From 2-01-FULL-41-14 sp046317875 (GTDB lineage: Bacteria > Pseudomonadota > Alphaproteobacteria > UBA7879 > UBA5542), in contig JBKCVN010000010.1 in the NCBI GenBank assembly GCA_046317875.1, forward strand, positions 10,389 through 74,388: 64,000 nt of DNA, written 5' to 3'. The number at the start of each line of letters is the position of its first letter. Positions within the stretch are counted from its first letter, which is position 1. Below are positions 1 through 9,172 of the stretch, one piece after another. A model generated the notes under the pieces. The model had not been told where the DNA came from, did not search any database, and saw only the letters and a program-made list of their open reading frames with translations. A program made the position numbers and the translations under genes.

Positions 1-1986
1 AAGGCTGGGGTTGTGATTCCCCATCTTTGTTATCATCCGGGCTTGCCGCCCCAAAATGCCTGTCATACTTGTTTTGTGACTGTTGAGGGACAGTCAGGAC
101 TGTTAACTTCGTGTACAGAAAAAGTAACCCCCGGGCTAAGTCTTGTTACAAAAACTGCTGACATTGAAGAAGCCCGTCAAGACGTACTAGGTCTTTTAAT
201 GGCGACCCATCCCGCCGAGTGTGCTGTTTGTACCCAAGCCGGAGCCTGTGATTTGCAAGACGCGGCTTTTTTATATGGACCCAAGAAAGCGATGGGGATT
301 AGCGGAATTACCAGGAGCGTATCTACCTCTTTGAACAGTAATGTGCAGGGACGCATGAGCCGATGTATTGGGTGCCAAAAATGTATTGCTTTTTTGGATC
401 ATGTGGCGGGCACAGGGGAGTTGGGTCTGTTTCAAGATGCTGATGGTTTTAAGGTAAAGCCTGCCTTTCCCCAGGGGGTTCAATCTGAACTTTCGGGAAA
501 TTTAATTGATATCTGCCCGTCGGGTGCTTTAATAGGGGCCCCTGGTTATGGCCTAGAACGGCCTTGGGAAATTAAAACCACCTTGTCGATTGATGTGATG
601 GATGCCATGGGATCGACGATTCAACTGGGGCATCATCAAGGGCACGTGGTGCGTATTTTGCCCCAAATAAATGAGCAGGTGAACCAGTACTGGATTACAG
701 ATAAAATTCGATTCTCGGTAGATGGACTGAAATCTCAGCGGCTGGATCAGCCCTATGTTCGAACTGCAGAAGGCTTAAAACCAGTATCTTGGATCGAGGC
801 CTTTAAGCTGTTGGTGCGGAAAATTTCCATATTAGAACCCCATGAAATAGCTTTTCTGGTTGGAGACTTGATGGAGGTAGATTCGGTTTATTTACTGCGC
901 CAGTTATTAGATGATTTAAAAGTACCCCATCGGGATTGCAGGGTAGAGGGAGCCTTTCTGCCCACCCATAGCCGTTCGGACTATTTATTCAATACGGGCT
1001 TTAAAAACTTAGACCGGTCGGATGCCTGTTTGGTGATTGGGTCAGATATAAGGCGAGATGCGCCCCTTTTGAATGTACGTATTCGGACAAGATATGCCCA
1101 AATGGCTGATCGTTTTGCAGTGATTGGACAGCCCCAAGATTTACTGTTTAAGTATACATATTTAGGAAACAATGCGTCACTGTTGAACGACATAGCCAGT
1201 GGGAGTCATCCTTTCGCCCGGGTTTTGGAGGATTCTCACTTTCCCATGATCATTGTTGGGACTGATGCTCTGGCAGGTCCAGAGGGGGAGAAAGTATATA
1301 ATACAGCCCGATTTATTGCTGAAAAATATAAGATGAGACGGGATGATTGGGATGGATTTAATATTCTGCACCAGGCGGCAGGGCGCGTGGGAGCCTTACA
1401 TGCAGGATTTACCCCCCGACCAGAAGGCCAGGGGATGGGTGGTATTTTGCGAATGGCCAAAGCCGGGCATTTGAAACTTCTTTATTTGATGGGGGTGGAT
1501 AATTTAGCCCTTCAGAATATGGAAGAAACGTTTATTGTCTATCAGGGGCACCATTGGGACCAAGGGGCAGAAAAAGCCCATTTAATTTTACCCGGGGCTG
1601 CCTTTTCTGAAAAAAATGGGTTCTATGTCAACATGGAAGGACGGGTTCAGTTTGCGGAACAAGCTGTGTTGCCCCCAGGTGATGCAAGGGAAGACTGGAA
1701 AATTATTCGCGGGCTTTCCGAGGTTCTGGGGCATAAACTGCCCTATGAGACCTATGACGATGTCTATAAAAGTGTGGATGGCTTTTTAACCCAGCATAAA
1801 AATACCAATTGTTCTAGGGCCACAGATACCCTTAAAGACACTTATGAACCCTTGGCATTCCAGTACGAAGTGGGTGCAGACACAAAAGATACTTACCTGA
1901 CTAACCCCATTTGTCGAGCTTCTGCCACATTGGCCAAACGGGCGGCAGATTCAGCACAACCGATTAAACCGAAGAGACACTCATGA
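1..1986 (+). CDS. nuoG: NADH-quinone oxidoreductase subunit G (5' end outside window)
   Basis: This is the large Fe-S subunit of the peripheral arm of respiratory complex I. The frame is open to base 1 and already reads Lys-Ala-Gly-Val before the first possible start (GTG at 13), matching the interior of NuoG, so the true start lies upstream. The [2Fe-2S] ligands are visible as C-x10-C-x2-C-x13-C near the beginning. They are followed by the His-Cys3 site (HPAECAVCTQAGAC) and a C-x2-C-x2-C...CP set (CIGCQKC, ICPSGAL), so all N-terminal cluster ligands are kept. The rest is a molybdopterin-oxidoreductase-like domain with conserved NuoG wording (SIDVMDA, ITDKIRF, DGLK). It overlaps nuoH by 4 nt (ATGA), so the two are translationally coupled. 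Identification is secure; only the N-terminus is missing. Confidence 0.95.
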   Translation, partial: KAGVVIPHLCYHPGLPPQNACHTCFVTVEGQSGLLTSCTEKVTPGLSLVTKTADIEEARQDVLGLLMATHPAECAVCTQAGACDLQDAAFLYGPKKAMGISGITRSVSTSLNSNVQGRMSRCIGCQKCIAFLDHVAGTGELGLFQDADGFKVKPAFPQGVQSELSGNLIDICPSGALIGAPGYGLERPWEIKTTLSIDVMDAMGSTIQLGHHQGHVVRILPQINEQVNQYWITDKIRFSVDGLKSQRLDQPYVRTAEGLKPVSWIEAFKLLVRKISILEPHEIAFLVGDLMEVDSVYLLRQLLDDLKVPHRDCRVEGAFLPTHSRSDYLFNTGFKNLDRSDACLVIGSDIRRDAPLLNVRIRTRYAQMADRFAVIGQPQDLLFKYTYLGNNASLLNDIASGSHPFARVLEDSHFPMIIVGTDALAGPEGEKVYNTARFIAEKYKMRRDDWDGFNILHQAAGRVGALHAGFTPRPEGQGMGGILRMAKAGHLKLLYLMGVDNLALQNMEETFIVYQGHHWDQGAEKAHLILPGAAFSEKNGFYVNMEGRVQFAEQAVLPPGDAREDWKIIRGLSEVLGHKLPYETYDDVYKSVDGFLTQHKNTNCSRATDTLKDTYEPLAFQYEVGADTKDTYLTNPICRASATLAKRAADSAQPIKPKRHS

Positions 1987-2954
1987 TTCAAGATTTGTGG
2001 TTGCCGCTGAAGATAATAGGATATGGATTGGGATCCTTTTTAGTGGTGCTTTACTTAATGTATTTCGAACAACGTCTGATTGGCTTCCTTCAAATGCGTA
2101 GATTAAAAGGCAATACTTTGGGACTCAGAGATTTATTTTTCCCCATAGCCCTTTTAATTAATTTATTTCGTGTCCGATTATTATTTCCAGAAACGCCCCA
2201 TAAGTTTTTATACGTGCTGTTGCCCTTTATGTTGGCTTTGGGCGTGTTTCTGTTGGGAACATTCATCCCCTTTCATAAAACAGGTTTATTCTGGAAATCG
2301 GATTACGGCATTTTATGGGTGATTGTAATTTTCCATTTGGGTATCTTTTTGATGTTATTAACGGGTTGGGTAAGCCAAACACAATATACGTTGCAGGGTA
2401 TCATCAGACTATTTGGACATTTTGTGGCGTCGGGTTTATTGTTGGTGATGACGTTGATGGTGGTGGCTTTATGGGCAGGTTCAATGAATTTTGTTCATAT
2501 TATCCAAGAACAGAAATCTTTGTGGTTTGTGGTTCCCCTTTTCCCTGTTTTTTTGGTACATATGGTTGTTTTGTTGATGCGGGGTCGGGTGTCTCCCTTT
2601 GGGGCCTCGGAATCGGGATTGGATTTAATGGGGGGATATAAAAGCCGGTATACGGGGGGGTTATCCGTATTGGTAATTGTATCTGAATATTGTCACTTTC
2701 TGTTCCTGTCGGCTTTGACGGTTGTGCTGTTTTTTGGGGGATGGTTGCCTTTTTGGGATGTGTCTTATATCTCAGGATTTGCGTGTTTCTTTCTAAAGTT
2801 GATATTTTTTCTGATGATGATTTGGGGGCTAAAAGCCATTTTGCCAAATATGCGACATGATCAGTTTATTCGGTTAAGTTTTAAATTTTTCTTGCCTCTG
2901 ATTGGGGGTTTAGCGTTGTTCTATAGTTTAATTAAAGTGATGATGGTGGCATAA
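1983..2954 (+). CDS. nuoH: NADH-quinone oxidoreductase subunit H, divergent
   Basis: This is the membrane subunit that forms the quinone chamber of complex I, about 323 residues with around eight hydrophobic segments. Family landmarks remain: FEQRLIG near the start, GWVSQTQYTLQG in the middle, the SPFGASES-GGY loop, LFFGGWLPF, and MRHDQF near the C-terminus. It is strongly diverged. The normal GPNRVG stretch after the first helix is absent, the Tyr-Glu after the GA-R-x-x-x-Q segment is replaced by Ser-Gly, and the usual PFDxxEAExEL loop has lost its Asp and one Glu (PFGASESGLDL). It overlaps nuoG by 4 nt and pgk begins 3 nt after its stop; nuoI does not follow. The family assignment is sound, but whether the protein is functional in a normal complex I is open. 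Confidence 0.8.
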   Translation: MIQDLWLPLKIIGYGLGSFLVVLYLMYFEQRLIGFLQMRRLKGNTLGLRDLFFPIALLINLFRVRLLFPETPHKFLYVLLPFMLALGVFLLGTFIPFHKTGLFWKSDYGILWVIVIFHLGIFLMLLTGWVSQTQYTLQGIIRLFGHFVASGLLLVMTLMVVALWAGSMNFVHIIQEQKSLWFVVPLFPVFLVHMVVLLMRGRVSPFGASESGLDLMGGYKSRYTGGLSVLVIVSEYCHFLFLSALTVVLFFGGWLPFWDVSYISGFACFFLKLIFFLMMIWGLKAILPNMRHDQFIRLSFKFFLPLIGGLALFYSLIKVMMVA

Positions 2955-2957
2955 ATA

Positions 2958-4136
2958 ATGAAATTCAAAACGCTGAGTGATTTTGTAGTGCAGGGAAAAA
3001 AAGTAGTGGTAAGGGCTGATTTGAATGTGCCCCTATTCCAAGGCCAGATTACAGACAACAGCCGGATTCTGGCCGTGTTGCCCACCTTACAAGAACTATT
3101 AGAAAAAGGAGCCTCGGTGATTTTAATTTCGCATCTGGGGCGCCCAAAAAATCGGGAGGCAGAATTTTCCTTAAGGCCAGTGGCTGAGGAAATAAAACAA
3201 CTGTTATCACCCTCATCTTTTTATTTTGCCGAGACCCTAGAGGAAGCACAGCTGCATAGCACCCGTTTAAAACCGGGGTATGTGATGATGATGGAGAATT
3301 TACGTTTTTATGCCGAAGAGGAAGAAAATGATAAGGCTTTTTCGCAAAAGCTGGCCCAGCTGGGGGATATTTATGTAAACGATGGGTTCTCTGTATCCCA
3401 TCGGGCCCATGCGTCAGTAGAGGGCATTACCCACTTTTTGCCCAGTTGTGCGGGCCGACTTTTGGAAAGCGAACTAACTCATTTAGAGAAATTTTTAACC
3501 CATCCCCGGCCCCCCGTGGTGGCTATTTTGGGGGGCTCCAAAATTTCCACCAAATTAGGATTAATTAAAAATTTATTACCGAAAGTGAATACCCTTTTGA
3601 TTGGGGGAGGAATGGCCGGAACCCTTTTGAGTGCCCAGGGCATTTCTGTGGGGGCTTCTTTACAGGAGCCACAAATGAAAGACGAAGCGCTGAGCCTATT
3701 AAGATTAGCCCAGCAAAAAAAATGCGAGATTGTTTTATCCACCGATGTAATGGTGGCCACCCATCCCGATACGGTTGAAGGGAAGCGGTTATGCTCGGTT
3801 CATGATATTGCTGACCATGAAATGATTATGGATGTGGGGCCTGAAACCATCGCCCTTTTTCAACAAAAGCTAAAAAACGCCAAAACCGTGGTATGGAATG
3901 GCCCCTTGGGGCGTGTAGAGGTGCCATCTTTTGCCCAAGGAACCGAATCGGTAGCCCAGTTTTTAGCCCAGCAAAAGGATATGATTACGGTTTCAGGGGG
4001 GGGAGATACGGTGGCTATTTTAAACAAATTAGGCCTGGTTGAACGGTTTTCCTATGTTTCTTTATCCGGCGGTGCTTTTCTAGAGTGGCTTGAGGGGAAA
4101 GTCTTACCCGGATTGGTGGCTTTGGAAAACGCTTGA
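2958..4136 (+). CDS. pgk: Phosphoglycerate kinase
   Basis: This cytosolic glycolytic enzyme transfers phosphate between 1,3-bisphosphoglycerate and ADP to make ATP. At 392 residues it has the normal bacterial length. The substrate-site signature RADLNVPL is near residue 20, SHLGRP near residue 55, the ENLRF segment near residue 110, GGSKISTKL near residue 190, and the nucleotide-site GGGDTVA near residue 345. It begins 3 nt after nuoH, so it is probably transcribed with the nuo genes, an unusual neighbour. It ends 2 nt from the convergent coq7 stop, with no hairpin terminator visible between the two genes. Confidence 0.97.
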   Translation: MKFKTLSDFVVQGKKVVVRADLNVPLFQGQITDNSRILAVLPTLQELLEKGASVILISHLGRPKNREAEFSLRPVAEEIKQLLSPSSFYFAETLEEAQLHSTRLKPGYVMMMENLRFYAEEEENDKAFSQKLAQLGDIYVNDGFSVSHRAHASVEGITHFLPSCAGRLLESELTHLEKFLTHPRPPVVAILGGSKISTKLGLIKNLLPKVNTLLIGGGMAGTLLSAQGISVGASLQEPQMKDEALSLLRLAQQKKCEIVLSTDVMVATHPDTVEGKRLCSVHDIADHEMIMDVGPETIALFQQKLKNAKTVVWNGPLGRVEVPSFAQGTESVAQFLAQQKDMITVSGGGDTVAILNKLGLVERFSYVSLSGGAFLEWLEGKVLPGLVALENA

Positions 4137-4138
4137 AC

Positions 4139-4678
4139 CTAAACCCTTTTCGAAATCCATATGGCTGCGCGGCATCCCACTTTAATAAGGTTTTTAAATG
4201 TTTTGTAGCCCTTCATCTCTTCCGCATGGTGATCGTGGCCTATATGTTTGTGTTCCTGTTCTTCTTGATAACAGGTGGTAACAAGGTTTTTAACATCCAT
4301 AGGGGTATCCAAAGGTAAATCATTCAGTTGTTGGGCGTAATGATCCTCGATCACTTCTTCTATGGCCAAGGTACAGGCCATGGCAGCCTTGGGGCCCAAA
4401 AGGGCAGAGATAATACCCAACCCATAGGCAGCCTTATCCCATAGGGGTTCTAACAGGGTAGGGGGGATCTGATTTTGAATCCGATGGGATTCAAATTTTT
4501 GGAAGTGATTGGATTCTTGGGTCAACATATGAGACAGCAAAGGCGCATACTGAGATTGTCCCAATATTTCCAGTTGTCCTTGGTACAGTTTCACCGCCGC
4601 CCTTTCCCCCGCATGGTTCACCCGAATGAGGGATTGTAGCTGGGGTGAGCATGTTATTTCTTTTTTAATAGAATCCAT
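4139..4678 (-). CDS. coq7: Demethoxyubiquinone hydroxylase Coq7 family
   Basis: This carboxylate-bridged di-iron monooxygenase carries out a late ring hydroxylation in ubiquinone biosynthesis, at the inner membrane. Iron-binding motifs are visible in order: VNHAGERAA near the start, the Glu-His pair around QESNHFQKF, AIEEVIEDHY, and EEQEHKHIGHDH near the C-terminus. I chose the ATG at 4678 (179 residues) because AGGA lies just upstream and the 13 extra residues from 4717 are not Coq7-like. The start overlaps the end of dsbB by 25 nt, so the two are one unit. With ubiG elsewhere in the window it indicates ubiquinone-based, oxygen-using respiration. Confidence 0.93.
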   Translation of the reverse strand: MDSIKKEITCSPQLQSLIRVNHAGERAAVKLYQGQLEILGQSQYAPLLSHMLTQESNHFQKFESHRIQNQIPPTLLEPLWDKAAYGLGIISALLGPKAAMACTLAIEEVIEDHYAQQLNDLPLDTPMDVKNLVTTCYQEEQEHKHIGHDHHAEEMKGYKTFKNLIKVGCRAAIWISKRV

Positions 4679-5154
4679 GAAAGTCCTGTTAAAAAGGCCG
4701 ACACAATTGCATTCCATTCGGCCAATGATAAAAAGAAAATTCTCAAACCAACAATATTGCAGGGTACCATCAGCGGTTGATTCAGAAGCTGTGCTTTAAG
4801 AGCCTCGACTGAATGGGCTGAGATTTTGGGAGGCTGACAGAAAGAAGGTAAATCAAATAAATTGTATTCTAAGCCCACGTGGTACAGGGAGAGACCCAAC
4901 CCCGTTACAAAATTTAAAATCAAAAGATGTTTTAGGATCTTGATCGAAGCGGGACCCAGAACGAATAGAGACATCAGGGTTGCCAGAATAGTTCCCACCC
5001 AATAGGGGTATCGTTCGAGCCGACACATCTGGCAAACAGGAATATGAAAGACGTATTCCATTATAAAAGTGGCCAATAGAAGCCCAAACGACAGAAATGC
5101 AATGAAGCCTGGCCGTGCACAAGAAGAAAAAATCACAGGTAACTTAGAAACCAT
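4654..5154 (-). CDS. dsbB: Disulfide bond formation protein DsbB
   Basis: This inner-membrane quinone reductase reoxidises periplasmic DsbA. It is a 166-residue protein with four hydrophobic segments. The first active-site pair is in PVCQMCRLERYPYW (C-x2-C around residue 41). The second pair is Cys in the periplasmic loop (SFCQPP) together with the Cys of MVPCN. The CxxCxxxRxPYW form is that of alphaproteobacterial DsbB. It is the first gene of a two-gene unit with coq7, which fits because DsbB passes its electrons to ubiquinone. Several envelope proteins in this window are Cys-rich and could depend on it. Confidence 0.92.
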   Translation of the reverse strand: MVSKLPVIFSSCARPGFIAFLSFGLLLATFIMEYVFHIPVCQMCRLERYPYWVGTILATLMSLFVLGPASIKILKHLLILNFVTGLGLSLYHVGLEYNLFDLPSFCQPPKISAHSVEALKAQLLNQPLMVPCNIVGLRIFFLSLAEWNAIVSAFLTGLSWILLKKK

Positions 5155-5398
5155 ATTTGTCCTCCATTTTTATTAGAAAGAATAACATGAAATATAATCG
5201 AAACCCATGTGTTTTATATTTATATAGATAAAGAACATATGTCTTGAAATGGTAGTTACTTTTAAAAAATTTAAAAAATGACACATTGTTATTTTTGAAT
5301 TTTATGCGAACGTGAATAAATCATGATAATTAAGGGTGGCTTTTTAGGTTTTTTTTGGGGTAGTATTGTACCCTGAATTATAAAAAATTGGAGATTTC

Positions 5399-5956
5399 AT
5401 GACTACTGTTCACCATCCTTCAAATTTTAATTTGCCCAATTTGCTATCCATCTTGCGCATTTTGATGATTCCTTTGGCCTTGTGGGGAATGATCAAAGAA
5501 GAATATTTATTTTCTTTCACCCTATTAATTATGGCCGGCATTACCGATGCCCTGGATGGATTTCTGGCCCGTAAGCTGGGCCAATTTACCCCCATGGGGC
5601 GGGTTTTGGACCCTTTGGCCGACAAGGTTTTGTTTGTGAGTGTTTTTATTACCATGGGTTTTTGGTTAGAGCTGTTTCCGGATTGGTTTTCTTGGATGAT
5701 TGTGGGCCGTGACTTGCTGATTTTGGGTGGGTTTTTCACCCTAATCCTAAGTCATAAAAATCGCAGCATCGAACCGACCCTCAGTGGAAAAATCCATACC
5801 ATTTTATTGTTTGTTTTTTTATGCGTGGTGTTACTGTCCCTATCTTATGGCGTATCTATTCCCCTTAATCTTTTGATGTATGGTATGGCCTTGTCCACCC
5901 TGTTATCTTTGGGGGGATACTTTCGGGTGTGGCTGCGCCGGATGAGTGGTGAATAA
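5399..5956 (+). CDS. pgsA: CDP-diacylglycerol-glycerol-3-phosphate 3-phosphatidyltransferase
   Basis: This inner-membrane enzyme makes phosphatidylglycerophosphate, the first step towards phosphatidylglycerol and cardiolipin. It is a 185-residue, mostly hydrophobic protein. The CDP-alcohol phosphotransferase signature D-x2-D-G-x2-A-R-x8-G-x3-D-x3-D is complete around residues 48-75 (DALDGFLAR, then GRVLDPLADK). A GGAG-type ribosome site (TTGGAG) precedes the ATG. The gene stands alone, divergent from dsbB and convergent with the downstream transporter. PgsA is the best match within the family because of the NLPNLLSILRI opening. Confidence 0.93.
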   Translation: MTTVHHPSNFNLPNLLSILRILMIPLALWGMIKEEYLFSFTLLIMAGITDALDGFLARKLGQFTPMGRVLDPLADKVLFVSVFITMGFWLELFPDWFSWMIVGRDLLILGGFFTLILSHKNRSIEPTLSGKIHTILLFVFLCVVLLSLSYGVSIPLNLLMYGMALSTLLSLGGYFRVWLRRMSGE

Positions 5957-5960
5957 TTAA

Positions 5961-7202
5961 TTATTTACGGCTGGGAATAAAAAGAAGACATCCCAGGAAG
6001 ATAAGCGCTGTGCCCATTAAATAAAAACTGGGTGTGAAAAGGGCTGAATGGTATTCGATGGCCATGGTCAAAATCAAAGGTGTTAAGCCGCCCATTACAC
6101 CCACCCCCAAACTATAACTGAAGGAGACCCCTGTATAACGATCTTGGGTGGGGAAGAGCCTTTGGGAGAAAAGAGGCTGAACGCCAATAATACTGGCCAC
6201 CAGTAAGCCCAACAAAACATGGCCAAACAGAATGGAAAACCAGGCTGTGGCATTAAGGGTCATGAAAATAGGAATGGTAAGCCCGAAGATTAGAATGGAA
6301 GAAAGAACCAATGTTTCTTTGGCGCCGTATTTGTCAGCATAACGCCCAAAAAGAGGGCAGGCCATCATACAAGTGACAAGTCCCGCCAAATTATAATACG
6401 ACGCTTCATGAAAAGGGATGTCTAGGTAAGTTGTGAGATAAACACTTAGAAAACCCAACAGGGTATAGGTTAAAATCCCATCAAAGGCCCCGACTGCTAA
6501 AACCAAGAAGAAAGAAGAGAGGTGTTTAGATAAAACGGCTTTTAAGGGGATCTTTAAAACCTTCTTATTGGTTTCCAAATCAGAAAAGGCAGGGCTTTCG
6601 GATAGCTTTTGACGAATGTAATACCCAAAAATACACAAAAGACCACCCACGAAAAAGGCGATTCTCCACCCCCAAATAGGGAAGTAATCTAAGGTAACCA
6701 AAGCCGCTGTGCCCGTGGCCAGAATGGAGCCTAATAGGCACGACCCTGTGATGAGACCCCCCACAAAACCGGGGGAGTTTTTTTCCGTATGTTCAAGTGC
6801 AAAAACCAAGGCTCCGTTAAATTCACCCCCTGCGCAAAGCCCTTGGGCCAAACGACATAAAATCAAAATAACAGGAGAGATGAATCCTAGAACTTCATAC
6901 CCAGGCAAAACACAAATAATTAAGGTGGGGATTCCCATATAAAGAATGGAGAGACCCAGGGCCTTTTTACGTCCTAATCTGTCGCCGATATAGCCAAAAA
7001 GAATGGCGCCTAGGGGGCGCACCAAAAAGGCTGCTGCAAAGGCCGCAAGACTGGCCAGTAGTGAAAAGGTTTTATCCGTGTTAGGAAAATAAATTTCTGC
7101 AAACAAAGAGGCCAAAGAAGCATACAACGTGAGGTTGTAAAACTCGAGGGTATTTCCCAAGATGCTGGCAAATATAATATGTGACTTTTTACTCGTTTGC
7201 AT
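5961..7202 (-). CDS. MFS transporter, metabolite:H+ symporter (ProP-like) family
   Basis: This is a 12-helix inner-membrane secondary transporter of 413 residues. The cytoplasmic loop signature GYIGDRLGRKKAL around residue 75 and RLAQGLCAGGEFNGA around residue 120 are typical of the MHS subfamily, which includes ProP and citrate or alpha-ketoglutarate carriers. The early GNTLEFYNLTLY segment also fits that subfamily. The substrate cannot be read from the sequence; an osmolyte, a dicarboxylate or an amino acid are all possible. It lies 17 nt downstream of aspS on the same strand and may be cotranscribed with it. Confidence 0.85.
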   Translation of the reverse strand: MQTSKKSHIIFASILGNTLEFYNLTLYASLASLFAEIYFPNTDKTFSLLASLAAFAAAFLVRPLGAILFGYIGDRLGRKKALGLSILYMGIPTLIICVLPGYEVLGFISPVILILCRLAQGLCAGGEFNGALVFALEHTEKNSPGFVGGLITGSCLLGSILATGTAALVTLDYFPIWGWRIAFFVGGLLCIFGYYIRQKLSESPAFSDLETNKKVLKIPLKAVLSKHLSSFFLVLAVGAFDGILTYTLLGFLSVYLTTYLDIPFHEASYYNLAGLVTCMMACPLFGRYADKYGAKETLVLSSILIFGLTIPIFMTLNATAWFSILFGHVLLGLLVASIIGVQPLFSQRLFPTQDRYTGVSFSYSLGVGVMGGLTPLILTMAIEYHSALFTPSFYLMGTALIFLGCLLFIPSRK

Positions 7203-7219
7203 AGGGTATGTGTGCCTGA

Positions 7220-9016
7220 TTATCTGGATGGATTATGGCCTTTTTTAGGGGGTTCTGCAATACGAATATGAATTTCCTGTAAATGTTTGGGGTCCACAAT
7301 GGCGGGAGCCCCCATCAGAAGGTCTTCGGCTTGTTGGGTCATGGGGAAGGCAATAACCTCGCGGATGTTAGGTTCATGGGCCAATAACATGACAATACGA
7401 TCGATTCCCGGCGCACTGCCTCCGTGCGGAGGAGCCCCGTACTGCAACGCACGCAGCATACCGCCAAATCTTTCTTCCAATTGTTCTTCGGAATAGCCGG
7501 CAATTTCAAAGGCCTTTTTCATAACCTCGGGCAGGTGGTTTCGAATGGCCCCGCTGGACAGTTCAATGCCGTTACACACAATATCGTACTGATACGCTTT
7601 GACTGTTAGGGGATCTTGATTGGTCAGCGCCGCTAGTCCGCCTTGGGGCATAGAGAAGGGGTTGTGACTGAATTCAATCTTGCCTGTTTTTTCGTCTATC
7701 TCGAACATGGGGTAATCCGTTACCCAGCAAAATTCAAAGGCTTGGGGATCTATTAACTTTAGGTCCTCCCCTAGCTTGGTGCGCAGAAGATGGGCAAATT
7801 TGGGTGCTTTATCCTTGGGCTGGCAAATAAAGAAGGCAGCATCCCCTTCTTGAAGACGCATTTTGGTTTTTAAAGCGGCCAGATGATGTTCTTGCATAAA
7901 TTTGGCGATGGGGCCTTTGGCTTCTCCGTCTTTGAACAAGATGTATCCTAAGCCAGGCAAACCCTGTTCCTGGGCCCACTCGTTTAATTTTTCAAAGAAA
8001 CTGCGGGATTGGTTGGCAACCTGCAAAGCCGGCACAGCGCGCGCAATATGGCCCTTATTGATATTGTCTACAAATATGGAGAAAGAAGACGTTTCAAAAA
8101 TAGCTGTTACATCTTGGATTAAGAGGGGGTTGCGTAAATCAGGTTTGTCGCACCCATAATGAAGCATGGCATCATGATAGGGAATCTTTTTAAAGGGAGT
8201 CGACGCCACGCGACGCTGGCCTGCGAATTCTGTAAATACCCCATGAAGAACGGATTCTAGAACCGCAAATATTTCATCTTGGGTTACAAACGACATTTCC
8301 ATGTCTAGCTGATAAAACTCACCAGGGGATCGATCGGCCCGTGCATCCTCATCACGAAAGCAGGGGGCAATTTGGAAATAACGGTCGAATCCTGAAATCA
8401 TTAATAATTGTTTGAATTGTTGGGGCGCCTGGGGCAGGGCATAAAATTTCCCAGGATGAAGACGGCTAGGGACTAGAAAGTCGCGGGCTCCTTCGGGTGA
8501 GCTGGCGGTTAAAATTGGGGTTTGGAATTCCATAAATCCATGATCTTGCATGCGACGACGCAGGCTAGAGATCACCTTGTTTCTTAAGATGATGTTATCG
8601 TGCACAGTGGGGCGCCTGAGATCCAGGAAACGATATTTTAGGCGCGTTTCTTCAGGGTAATCCTCGGTGCCATTGACCTGGAGTGGTAAGGGGTTTGCCA
8701 GAGATTCAATATGAAGCCCTTCAATTTGAAGTTCGATTTCCCCTGTGGCCAAATCGGCATTAATCGTATTCCCCGCCCGTTCAATTACAGTACCTGAAAT
8801 GGTGAGAACGCTTTCCAAGGTTGCTTTTTCTGCCACAGAAAAAAGAGGGCTGAGGGTTTCAATCACACACTGCGTAATACCGTAATGATCGCGTAAATCA
8901 ATAAACAGAAGGTTTCCATGATCCCGCTTACGGTGGACCCATCCCGATAAACGGACGCGTTGGCCGGTGTTTTCTTTTCTAAGTTGCCCGCAAGTATGGG
9001 TTCGATAGGGATGCAT
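7220..9016 (-). CDS. aspS: Aspartyl-tRNA synthetase
   Basis: This class II synthetase charges tRNA-Asp. At 598 residues it is the bacterial type with the large GAD insertion. Visible features are the N-terminal anticodon-binding OB fold (WVHRKRDHGN, FIDLRDHYG), motif 2 (FRDEDARADRSPGEFYQLD) and motif 3 (GGSAPGIDRIVML). In the anticodon-binding region a His occupies residue 33, the place of His31 in the Pseudomonas aeruginosa enzyme. That residue is associated with non-discriminating AspRS that also charges tRNA-Asn. The gene is divergent from recA. Confidence 0.97.
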   Translation of the reverse strand: MHPYRTHTCGQLRKENTGQRVRLSGWVHRKRDHGNLLFIDLRDHYGITQCVIETLSPLFSVAEKATLESVLTISGTVIERAGNTINADLATGEIELQIEGLHIESLANPLPLQVNGTEDYPEETRLKYRFLDLRRPTVHDNIILRNKVISSLRRRMQDHGFMEFQTPILTASSPEGARDFLVPSRLHPGKFYALPQAPQQFKQLLMISGFDRYFQIAPCFRDEDARADRSPGEFYQLDMEMSFVTQDEIFAVLESVLHGVFTEFAGQRRVASTPFKKIPYHDAMLHYGCDKPDLRNPLLIQDVTAIFETSSFSIFVDNINKGHIARAVPALQVANQSRSFFEKLNEWAQEQGLPGLGYILFKDGEAKGPIAKFMQEHHLAALKTKMRLQEGDAAFFICQPKDKAPKFAHLLRTKLGEDLKLIDPQAFEFCWVTDYPMFEIDEKTGKIEFSHNPFSMPQGGLAALTNQDPLTVKAYQYDIVCNGIELSSGAIRNHLPEVMKKAFEIAGYSEEQLEERFGGMLRALQYGAPPHGGSAPGIDRIVMLLAHEPNIREVIAFPMTQQAEDLLMGAPAIVDPKHLQEIHIRIAEPPKKGHNPSR

Positions 9017-9100
9017 CCTTCAGATTCCTTCTTTATAATATCTAGTGATAATAAATCTCATTTATAAAAGAATAGAATTGAAAGTGGCAAGTGAATTCTC

Positions 9101-9128
9101 TTGCTTTACGTTGGGGGGGTGGTATGTT
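9101..9128 (+). promoter_or_regulatory. Candidate recA promoter
   Basis: A TTGCTT box (9101-9106) and a TATGTT box (9123-9128) are separated by 16 nt, about 45 nt upstream of the recA start. I looked for a GTTC-N7-GTTC alphaproteobacterial SOS box in the same interval and did not see one. The call rests on resemblance to sigma70 sites only. Confidence 0.35.
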
Positions 9129-9172
9129 AGCTTAAGTTTAATCCAAGCATCTGTATGAATAAAGAGGAAAAT

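Noticed and set aside
9017..9172. An SOS/LexA operator before recA.
   Set aside because: I found no GTTC-N7-GTTC or CTG-N10-CAG element in this interval.
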